Assembly: GCA_947044365.1 (NCBI GenBank)
Contig: OX345643.1
Coordinates: 2,816,501 to 2,880,500 of the forward strand
Direction of reading: 5' to 3'
DNA from: Petrosia ficiformis
Lineage: Eukaryota > Porifera > Demospongiae > Haplosclerida > Petrosiidae
Length of the DNA stretch: 64,000 nt
Positions within the stretch are counted from its first letter, which is position 1. Each line of letters opens with the position of its first letter. The notes below the pieces were generated by a model. It saw nothing but the letters and a program-made list of their open reading frames with translations. It made no database searches and was not told the origin of the DNA. The position numbers and the translations under genes are program-made. Shown here piece by piece: positions 51,001 to 63,000 of the stretch.

Positions 51001-54000
51001 ACATATGCTTTCAAGAACTTGCTTGCTTCAACTACAGACTGATCTATTGACTCCAGTGTTTGGTCACTCAGAGAAACTGAAGCCTATAAATGATGTACAT
51101 GAGATATTTTAAAGTAGCTATAGTTTACAAACACATTACCTGTTTAGCCACTCTTTCAACCAGACTGAAGTTTCCAGTAAGACCCAAAGTATCTCTAATT
51201 TTGATAAAAGCTTGTGCAGCTTCATGATAGTTACATAAATTCCAGTATTGTGAAATTCGATTAGTAGCATCCTTGATCCATCCAGAATCTTGTTCTACGA
51301 TTCCTTGACATTTGTTCACTGCTTGAGACAGGTTAGTTATGTCTCTTAACAAAGCTTTCTGCTTCTCATAGTATCTCTCTTTAAACAACTGGTCAACTTC
51401 ATGGAGCTTCAGTTTCCACAACTTGAGATCACTCAGTAGCAACTGACACTGTATGAAGACTGGCTTCCATACAAGTTCTGTGATATCATGAAAACTCACA
51501 AGACCTTTAGTCTGGCCTAGTTCAGTGAGTTCTGTGATATCATGAAAACTCACAAGACCTTTAGTCTGGCCTAATTCAGTGAGTTTATCTTGCCAAAATT
51601 TGTTGAATAAATCACTGGGATAGATACTAGACATAATATTAAAGGGACAGAGATAAGGCTTCAGGGGATCAGCGAAAGAGAAGCATGTTACTACACACTT
51701 TCCATCTGTTGCAGTTTGACACAAGTGACTGATTGAGTCTTCTTGGTAGTTTCGCCGAAGTTCAGCTAAAATATCAGCTTTACCTGAATAATACATAATA
51801 TAACATTGGTTTAGTAATTTTAAAAAATGTCTTTACCTTTCAAAGGCAATGTACACATTTGAGTTACAAACTGTAAGATCTGATTCTTATAGTCTGTGAA
51901 GAACTGGAACTCCTTCAATCGATTTGCAAGTTCCTTTTTTAACTTACTAAAGGAAGGAATACTTGATGGAACTTCTTTCTTGTCAGAAGTGGTTGCTACA
52001 CGACATAACTTCGACATTTCAGCTTCTCTAGCTTGGATGTATTTCATTTCATCCATGGTAACATTCCCATTACATATCTTTGTGCACATGCTTTCAAATT
52101 GGCTCACAGCACAGGAACAAATAATACTCCAGTCACTATTCTCTGTTTCTTGATTTACTACAGCTTTATAATTCTCTACAAGAAAACAATATATACTATT
52201 ACCAATTAAGAATCACAAACAGTTCATCATACCATAAATTTTTATAAAACCTGGCCACAAATCCCACTCCAGTAAATCAGAAAAGGGAACTTCATTAGTC
52301 TCCTGAAAATTAGGGTACTTCTTCTTTAAAAGATTACCAAACAGTCTCACAACCCTTTTGGACTTTGTTGACTGAAGCCTTTCAATACTTCTCAAATTGT
52401 AGTGTGAGTTCTACAAAAAAATCTCATCACAAACATTAATAATCAAGAAAATTATATACCTGATTAAAAATAAGTTCATCCAATGCCTTAGCTGCATGAG
52501 TCATAAAAAGGTTGGTGAGAATGTCGGGAGTATCTTTGCGATTTTCCAAATCACAAAACAAGTCCACTCTAGATTCCTTAGGTACCTCTGCTACACGAGC
52601 ATTTACCACAAAAGTAATAATTGCATGCCATTCAGCTTTACACTCCACTGGTAAAATGAAGTCTGTGGTTTCTCTTGAGAACTGCTCACCAAACTGCATT
52701 GATAACATGAATTCCCATACCTTTTAATTGAAAATGAATAACACATAGTAGTTTGAAGTATACATGTAATACCTTTATCTCTGCCTCTGTTTTATATGGA
52801 GCTGCACTTACATTGTGTACCCCACCTCCAAACATAGAACCACCAATGACATTTGATTTCACAATCCAATTTTTCAGCAAGGATTTTATCATATCTGAGC
52901 ACTTTTTAATTGAGTCCAGTTTTATAGCATTTTCATCTTCACTATGTGTGTGAAGGATATTTATACTGTGTCTGATACTAAGCAGAACAGCGGAAAGTGC
53001 TTTAACAACTAGCTTGTCATTTTCAGATGCCGATTGGAGTTTAGATTTTACTGGCTCCAACAATTTTTTGACTCCTTCAAGACAGTTGAAAACATCCCCA
53101 ATACTACGACAAAAACACATGAAGTATTGTATATAAAGTATACCTGACAAACCTTTCAAATGGTCTTTGAGGGACAGTCTGTTGAACTTCTTTTAATGGA
53201 TTCATTAGCAACTGATTTATCTTGAAGAATGGAAAAATTTTAATATGATTATATAAACAAATTCAAACTTACTTCTGTTTGTTTCCATGATTCAATACTT
53301 GCAGTGTGGTTAGGAATATTGCGTCCCATTATTCCAAACATAAGACCAAGAGGAACATAACTACATAATAGTGGTAACTCTCGTCTGGGACAGACATACA
53401 ACAAAGAACAAATGAGGTATGGATCCAAGGAGAACAAATCTTGTAGTTCCGTTATATGATCTTTGATAAACCTACAGTATGTCATTATAAATACAATATC
53501 TACTTTTGGAATGCTAAACTGTTATCATGTGTACATACCACATAATTATGTACATAATAATAATAATTATTATAATTATTGATATTTACCCCATACAGCA
53601 TATGGATAAAGGGTTATGTGTAGGGCCTGAAGGGGCCACAAATGGTCTTGTGTAGCTTGTATAAAAAGGACAATGCATACCACAGTGGTACAAGAAATCT
53701 CAGGTACCATTTTTTTCATTGTCACCCAAAGAAATTCCTCCCATTGTTGAAACAACAAAAGACAGTTGTACCGTTTGTGTCCAAGTCTAAGTGCTCAGTG
53801 AGGAAATAACTGGCTCAAATCTAGATCTGGTCACTTGTGATCTTTGCCCTGAAAATTAATGTGTTGCATCTGGATATAAAGTTCCCACAGCAACACACAT
53901 TGCTGAACTGGTTCGAAAAAATAAAAAATGTGGCTTGGCAAGAAAATTTTGAAAGATAGGCTCAAGGACATTATGAGTCTTAGAATAACTACACATATCT

Positions 54001-57000
54001 GGACAAGTTGTGTGAATGATGCATACATTTCAGTAGTTGGACACTTCATTACAGAGAAGTGGAAGATAGTATCTTGTGTATTAGGGACTTGTCCATTTCC
54101 TTGGGCACACTGCTATTAATTTTTATAGTTGACAAACTGAAAGAGGTCATGCAAGACTATGATTTTAGAATGGATCGGATGGAGCTGACTGGTTAAAATT
54201 TAGGAGAGGACTGCAACAAAGAAAGTTTGAGCTGTGCAGTTCATCACCTTCTACTATGTATTATTGAAGGACTGGAATTAAGTGTTATAGCCAGGCTATT
54301 GCAGCTGGTAAAAACTAGTAGCTCACTTTTGACACAGTCACCTTGCTACTAGTCCACTCCATGAGCATCAACAAGTAATGAATATGAAACACAAATGGGT
54401 TCAACAAGTCTAACCTAGTGGAACAGCACATATTACATGGCTCAGAGTTTGCTTGAAAATTGGCTGATAAAACTGTCACATGAAGGCAGTATCATCAGAT
54501 AATTGGATAATATTAGAAGAGGTAGTGAAGTGCATTCCCTGCAGATAGCAACAGTTTTTATGAGTAGAGAGTATAATTCTTCTCTTTCATCTATTATTCC
54601 AGTCATTCATGGCTTAATAAGTCAACATGTTCCCACAGAAGATGATTCTTCTGCTATAAGACAATTCAAATGTATAGTTATATCTGCATTGAAAAGAAGA
54701 TGGACGCTAAACAACATTGATAGCTCTTGACCCAAGATTTAGAAACCTGAAGTTTTTGAATGATGATCAAAGGTCCACTGTTAGTGCTAGGCTAGTGGTC
54801 CTTGCAACAATGCCACATGTCCAAGTCACTTCTACCTGTTCACCTAAATGCCATAAGTCAGTTCTTGATACACTATTTGGAGCTCTAGAGAATGACTGTG
54901 GAGATTCAAATACAGAAGATGAATTCAACCTATATTTTACAGAAAGAGTGGCTCCAAGAAATTCTAGTCCATTGGATTGGTGGAAGCAAAATGAGTTTCG
55001 ATTCCCACACCTAGCAAAAATTGCTAAGTTAATACTTATCATTCCAGCAACTTCAACATTGAGTGAAAGACTTTTTTCAACAGTCGAATTAACTGTTAAA
55101 AAGCTTTGCAGTTGTTTAAAACCAGAAAATATAGATACTCTTCCATTTTTAAACAGGAACTTTGGTCTTCTTCAAATACTGTTGGAAATTATTACAGTTT
55201 AAGTGGTTGCTAATATGAATAATCAATTGAACTTTTAAAATTGTTTATATTAAAAAGGTTGAATATTAATTTTGTTTACATAGTGTAATTATACCATATG
55301 TTCCTTCATTTGTGATAGCAAATGTTCAAATCAGGGAATTCCACATTCTTTCAGGCCCTAGTTAAGTGATTGGTTCTGTTTGTCTGTCTATCTGTCATGC
55401 AAAAAACATTCAGAAAATGGTTAAGCTATTGCATGGGTAAGTGTTCTCAGAACGTCTAGTCAATAAAAATAATTTTCGTCCATTTGGAGTATGTGGAAAC
55501 CACGATGTTTAGCTGTTTAGATTCCATCACTCTCATGCAGTAATAATCATAGAATAGCCATAACTTCTACTTGTATTTGGTGTTGTTCAAAATTCTGCAC
55601 TGGGGTACCATGTTAGAGGATATATACTCATGAGATGGAAGGCAAGCGAATTGTTAGACCTTCCACTGCCCCTTAACGTATAAAAAAAATAAGGAAGGAT
55701 GTGATAGCTGTATATGTTATTTCTATCATTATTAATTTCCTGTAAATCTTACAAGTGTTATGTTATAAATAGTTCTGTTCTTTTCATTTTAGTTAGTTCT
55801 GTACATTAGTTTTTCTATAGTTTGTTACAAAGCATGTTCGGTCACAACATTGGCGACGAGGATAAAGTTATGGCAGTCCATGGAAAGATTTCTCACTTCA
55901 ATTCAAACCAAGAGTCATGGTCCTCCTATATGGAACGGTTAGGTTATTACTTCACTGCTACTGATGTTCATGACGACGATATTTAAGAACAAAGCAATTC
56001 TGTTAACTGTGTACGGTCCTGCAACATTTGAACTGCTGAAACGTTTGCTACAACCGAGCACTACAAACGACAAGACGTACCCAGAAATTATAAAAGTACT
56101 CAATGATCACTTCAGTCCTGCTCCTTCAGTGATAAATGCAACGTTACAAGTTCAATACCCGTACGAGAAAAGACAGGCCACTTATGTCGCAGAACTCAAA
56201 CGTTTAGGTCAACATTGCCAATTTGGAGACAGATTGAATGAAATGGTTAGAGATCACCTTGTGTGTGGAGTTAATGATATTCGTTTTCAAAACCGCCCAC
56301 TGCAAGAATCATCTAGAACCTATGAAGGCATTTGAGATCGCTCAATCAATAGAATTAGCTGCTAAGGATGCCACAGCTCTTCATAGGCATGTTCCTGCCC
56401 CTGAATTACCAATACAACAGTTAAATGCACGAGGGAAACATTTCACTTTTATATGTTATAGATGTAGTGGTAATCACCTGGCGAACTCTTGCAGTTTTCA
56501 AAAAATAGAGTGCAGAGCATGTGGCAAAATTGGTCACATAGCAAAAGTTTGTAAAAGCAGGCAGTCCTCCAGACAACCAACAGGTGGAACTCCAAAATCA
56601 TCAAAGAAGCCCAGTGTACATGCATGCACTGACCTCAAAACCCACCCTAACCTTAGCTGCTTACCAGTACACAATTAAATACAAGCCAGGTGAAAATATG
56701 TCGACTGCAGATGCTCTCAGCAGACTCCCACTTAAACATACTTTTGTTGATTCTGAAATTCCAATGCCGGGAGATCTTATTCACCTTTTAAATCACTTAG
56801 AAGAGTCTATCGTTACAGCTGCACAAATAAAGACTGAACGGACAAAGACCCTCTCTTATCACGAGTAAGAAAACCTGTAGAAAACAGATGGAATATTACT
56901 GAACCTACACCAGACCTCACTCCTTTTCACAACAGGTATACTGAACTAAGTGTTTTAGATGGATGTTTATTATTAGATTGTCGAGTCATCATACCCACTG

Positions 57001-60000
57001 CTGTTCATAAGATCAGTCTGAATCAGCTTCACCAAACTCATCCAGGAATTTCAAAAATGAAACTGTTATCTCGTTCATACATGTGGCGGCCAGGTATAGA
57101 TTCTGACATTCAAAGAAAAGTACAACATTGTAACACCTGTCAGCCAAACCGTCCTGTTCCATCAAAAGCACCTCTTCACCTTTGGGAATTCCCGCGAAAA
57201 CTATGGAGTCGTGTTCACATAGATCATGTAGGCCCATTTCTAGGTAAATTGTTCCTACCACTGATAGACGCTCATTCAAAATGGCTTGAAGTGCACCTTG
57301 TCAAGTGAACATCATCAGAAGTTACTATTCATAAACTACAACAAATATTTTCAACTCACGAACTTCCAGAGCACTGCATTTACCAGTCACGACTTTCAAT
57401 CCTTTATGAAACAATGTGGTATACAACATATTCGTACCTCACCTTATCACCCAAGCTCAAATGGTCTCGCCGAAAGGGCAGTACAAACACTAAAGTCAGC
57501 ACTAAAGAAATTAGAAGGAAATATTAGTTCTTGTGTGATACAGTTTTTAGCTCGTTACCATGTAACACCACATTCAACCACGGAAGCATCACCAGCCGAA
57601 TTGCTATTAGTTCTTGTGTGATACAGTTTTTAGCTCGTTACCATGTAACACCACATTTAACCACGGAAGCATCACCAGCCGAATTGCTAATGGGATGAAA
57701 ATTACGAACCACATTAGACCTCATTCATCCTGATATGTCTCTCAAAGTATCAAGTAAACAAACTGATTTTAAGTCTACTAAACCACTACGTCAATTCAGT
57801 ATTGGACTGAAAGTCTTTGCCCATAATTACCGTGGAACGACCATGTGGGTTCCAGCACAAGTAATTGAAGTAATTGGTCCAGTTTCTCACAAAGTACAGG
57901 TTGCGCCGATTGTAATTTTACGCCAACACATTGACCAATTACGTGTTCATTATAGTGAAGATAATACGACTGATACACAGCAAGATGTTCCAACTGCTGC
58001 TGATAGTAGCAATGTTACATGTACTCCAATGTGCACTACTCAAATCAATCCCCCAACTAGCCCTCCGATTACAGTATGTCATTCTGGAAGGTCACGTAGA
58101 CCTGTTGATAGATATGGACCTTTTCTCTCTAATATTTCTTAGCTCGGTGAGGGAGAGTGTGATAACTGTATATGTCCTTATTATTTTCCTGTAAACCTTA
58201 CAAGTGTTATGTTATAAATAGTTCTGTTCTTTTTATTTTAGTCAGTTCTGTGCATTAGTTTTTCTATTAATAGTAGTCAAAGTTTGTTACAAAGCGTGTT
58301 CGGTCACAACAAAGGGCTAGCACTAAATCTCACGACAATATCAGGTCACAGTTTCATACAGCACACCATTGGTCATTGTAACCCTTGGGCAATATCATTT
58401 TCACCTTGTTCACAGTGACCTCTGAACCATGATAATTATATAACCACACATATGCATATACATTATTGTAATTTTGTATATGTATATGATTTCTGCTATA
58501 TTATTAATTATGAATACATAATATAAATAAATTATTATAATATGTAATCATAAGGATTGAGTACTGGAGGTTAGCTCGAGGAAAAGCTAGAGTGTTTACG
58601 GAACTGGAATGAAAGTTAAGTGATTTTAACTTGGCTAAAATTTTGATTTGTTCTTGCAAGATATACTAATTATCATAGTGCAAATGTTTTTTAATGGCTC
58701 TTAAAAAATGGTTTATACAAGGAGATGAACAAGTTACAGTGCATATGAGAAAACTACTGTATGGTATAGACAGTTATTCAATATAATTATGAAGTAAAAT
58801 CACTTACCCATCTAAATTGATAATAGTCAATCTCACATATTCCAAATGTAAAGCACCATCTTCCCATACAATGTTTGCAGGATTAAATGTAACTTTCTCA
58901 AATGGGGAACATGTACCCCTTAAGAAGTGAATGAGAGGAAGACTTTTGATGATGTGAATGGTATACTCTTTCTTCTTTTTCTGAGACAAATATTTGATGA
59001 TTCCTGTTACAGCATTCAGAACTTGATCCCTATTAATACAATCAATTAAAATTAGCTCTGCATTACACGCAAACTGAAAGTAAATAACTATTTAGATAAA
59101 CACTAACCATGACAACTTTGTTTTTAACAAGCTTTTTAGGTAGTCATAATCTTCTCCTGATGGCGAGAGGGCAACCATTTCTATCAGAGCAACACAAGTA
59201 TCCTCTTTGATCTCTTTAATACTTGTTAACAATTTGTCAATACAACAAATAACATTAGTAGCTGCAGCCAGTCGCTTGGGTAAAGACAACACTTCTTGTT
59301 GCATGAGCTCATCAGTGATATTTTCCAGCCATTCTTTCATTCCCTGTTAATATGAGGAGTTAGTGTGATTGAGTGCTTATGTATGCCTTATGATTATAAT
59401 TATAATTGTTACAATACATTTTTTGTATCATACAACTGTGTGGCATAACCAAAAGTGCAGACACATGATAAGGATATGTGGCAGGAAGCAAGCAATTTGA
59501 AACTAACCGTTCTATCTGAAAGACAATTTTTAAAATGCAAAAAACCTTCTGAATGTAAAGTAAGAAAAACTAAATAAATGGCTAAGTTTCAGACCCATGA
59601 AACTTGGATTCTTCTAAATGTTATACATCTCTACAAAATGTAATAACCACACTAAAGTCTGTTCACATTCACAATGACCTCAGAATTAGGATGTGATGAC
59701 TTTATATGTAATATAGTGTATAGTTTAATGTCATAAGGATTACATTGTAACTCAATAATGAAGCAATGGTTGAAATTTGACATAACAAAAAAGAATGGGA
59801 AGGATATTGTATGAAAATGGCAAGATAGTTGACCATTCTAAACTAAAGTTATGAACATTTTTCTGTGGTCATGGTGAATGTGAATGACCTTTAGGAATTA
59901 TTACATATTTATCTTTACATATCCTATTTACTATTAACTAAAGTGCAAATGTAGACCTGCAACACTGACAGGCTAGATTATAATGTTTTCATGTATACCC

Positions 60001-63000
60001 ACTTGTCTAACAGAATCTGTTGTCCAGTCATGGAGAAACTGCTGACGTCCAACTGAGATATACTGATGATAGGAGCAGTCAAAAAGATTTACAACTCCAT
60101 CAGTTGCAGGAGAGATATCATATCGAGGATAGTAGTCACCCTTTAGAAATATTTTCTTTGTTGGCTGCAAATGAATTTCTAGGCTTTCTTGTCTCATCCA
60201 ATTTGCTTCAGGAACTTCAAATTTATTACGCTTTTTTGTAACCTCAGGGCTGTTTTGGGCTATGAATACATCAGAAATCCATTTAGTGACCTTTGCAGCA
60301 GTTTTACTAACGAAAGTAGGTTTCTCCTTTGTTGCAGGCAAAACTAATGTATCAAACTGTCGATAATACCCTAAATAATATATTCCAGAAATGATTTGTT
60401 TTTATTTACTGAACAAATAGGTTTGGCTCACTCTTCAAAATAAATGTTTCTGATGGAATCGGTAGACATCTGTTAGGGTCTTGAGTAGCATATGCTGCAC
60501 CATGTAGGTACTCATATGGATGATTAACTTCCTCAAAATATTTGGAGTAGACAATGTATTTGTATGGAATTGGAACTTTTAAGAAACGAATATCCATGTT
60601 TGTTTTGAAATCAAACACAAACAATCCATTGCCTGCATCTCTGAAATACATTATAAGAATGTAATTTATTTGAAAGAATACAAAGATTTATAACTGTACC
60701 TTACAAACTCTCCTGGTCCATAATCATACCTCCACTCTCCAAGGAATTTTGGACCAAACCGAATATAAATACTTGATCTTTCATCCCATTCCCATGCTTT
60801 TATAGGAACTATTGCTTTAAAATTAATTCTCATTGAATTTTCCTTTGATGGACGAAATCCTTCCGGTAGAAGATCTCCATCAGGTCTAAAGCAAGTACCA
60901 AATAAATAATTATATAAAACTATTAAGTTACTTAACCTGAAAGGGGTTGTTGGGAAACTTGAAGGTCTGTAACTACCTTCAACCTATTGACAAAGAACTT
61001 ATCATTATACTACTATGGAAAATAAACCACTCACAGGTTTAGATTTCACAGTTGGCACTAGCTGCAATGATTGAGTTGTAGCCTTAGGAGTAGTTGTTTG
61101 TTCAAGAGGTTTATTTTGTGCATTAGATGTTTGATTTGAAGAACTGTTCATGCTATGTAGCTGAAATAAGGTTTACTAATGTCACATAAAACAAATGATC
61201 ATCACTTACCAAGGGAGATGAAGACATACTACCACCAGATGGTGTTTGTTCTTTAGTATTTTGATTTCGCTCTTGATTGTTTAGTTTTTCTTCTGTATGA
61301 GAGGATGGAGTTTCTTGCCCATTATTTGTATCACTATCATCCTTTGGAGGCTCAACAATGACAAAACCAGATTCTACCTTTTCATCAACAATATTGTTTA
61401 TAAGTGATGGCATACGGGAGGGAGTGGAATGTTGCTCATTGCCAGAAGAGGATACTCCAGTATTTCCGATTTCTTCAATGTTTTTTGTCACTTTTCTTTG
61501 GTCGGTATCAACAGCTATTGACTGATCCAACTCTTGATCATTTTGTGGATGAAGTTGATTGCATACTAATGACGACGCTTTTTTTCCCTCTTCTATTCCA
61601 TTTTCAGTATGTTGTTTTAACACTGGAGACTCATCTACTACTTGACAATCTGACTTTTCTGTTTTAGTTGGACTCTCTGTTTTGGCAAAATCATTAATCT
61701 GATGTGACAAAGAAGAATGTTTCATCACTTCTTTCTGTTGTGATAAAGAATGATGTAGTGTGGTGTTAGCTTCCTGAGGAAACATCTTTTTAACTATGTC
61801 AGCTAAAGTTGGTACTACATGATCTATTGTTGTAGTCTCATTTTCGAATGATTTATGCTTTGCATTGTTATTTCCAACCGTACTTGGAGATATTTCACTG
61901 TCATTAGTGCCATTTATATCAGCATTCTTGGCTGATAACTCTGTCTCTGTATTGGTTGTGTGTGAAGATATTTCTCCTTCTATGCCATATGTTTTGCTAC
62001 TATTTGTCTCAACTTTAGGTTCAAGACTTTCATTAGGAACCTGCTGACAAACGACTGCACCTCCTTTATCTGTATAAACCAAACTGTTATTGTCATCCTC
62101 TAAATTGTCTGACTTATGTTTTTTTTTAGTAACAGAAAGACATTCATCATTCTCCAATTGCCTCTTTGCACCATGAATTGCTTTCTCCTGATCTGAAATA
62201 GTAGGTACATAAGAAACAGCAGAATGAGTAGATGGTGGATGAGACGTAACACATGATTGAGAGGTAAGTGGTACGTTAAAATCCTCTGGTAATTCAATAG
62301 TTTCATTTACACTGGCTTTGTGATCATGATTCTGGTCATGTGAAGAAAATTGAGGAGTGTTATCAACACTCTGCGACATTTGGTACTGCTGGCTGCCATG
62401 AGGACACATTGATGGCAAATGCTCAGGAATTGGTATGAGCTGTCTGTTTTGGGCAGGTATTCGTTGGTCTGAGACCACCATGGAACGCTGGTCACCAGGA
62501 GGTACATGGGTTTGTAAGAACGATTGACCTCCAGGAGTTTGTTCCATAACTGTCTTTGACGGTAAAACAGAAGGATAAACAGGAGGCAATTGAGAAGACT
62601 CCCCTGCCACCTGGGTGTTAGAAGGCTCGGCTTTGATTAACAGTTTTATAGGTGTTGGCATAGGCTGATGTGACTTGCACTTGTGGCATAATGTTGAACT
62701 ATACATCAAAACCGCTCCACAAACCTGGTAATTAACACAGTACTTCAAATGAACAGACGGCATTACTTGTGGGTCTTGAGGAGCAGAGCAAAAAACACAA
62801 AGCTGTGAAATGGAGGGTATGAAAGCTCCACAAAGTAAACATGGTGTTCTTGTTAATGGTTGTGTCTGATCTTGTCTACAATGATAGCAATATCTGTTAG
62901 ACCTTGGAATCTCCCTTCTGCACTGAATACAGTTTTTCATTTCCTGTTGGGGTGTACCACACATGCCACAGAAAGGAGCATCTGGAGCTGGAAGAGGGAC

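Larger units (their letters stand above)
55700..58311 (+). mobile_element. Ty3/gypsy-like LTR retrotransposon, internally deleted
   Basis: Two LTRs (55700-55849, 58158-58311) start TGTGATA and end CACAACA. The 5' LTR is followed by TTGGCGACGAGGATAAAG, a typical primer-binding-site position. The 3' LTR is preceded by a purine tract (ggtgagggagag). Flanks are aagga and aaggg, a possible 5-bp target duplication. Inside are gag with zinc knuckles, a short RNase H tail and integrase. Protease and nearly all of reverse transcriptase are missing, so it cannot move alone. Next to the hAT element, in antisense to gene 2. Confidence 0.88.

Noticed and set aside
53576..53758. Minus-strand ORF near 53.6 kb as a gene 2 exon
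   Set aside because: It is antisense to the hAT BED-finger remnant and does not join neighbouring exons in phase.
60406..60432. Apparent frameshift between the CBM20-like exons of gene 2
   Set aside because: Using the donor at 60410 breaks the frame, but the stronger donor AAGA|GTGAGC at 60432/60431 restores it exactly, so no lesion is needed.
61153..61209. Read-through of gene 2 exon 1 past 61210
   Set aside because: A consensus donor (TTG|gtaagtg) and the matching acceptor at 61160 give a phase-0 junction.
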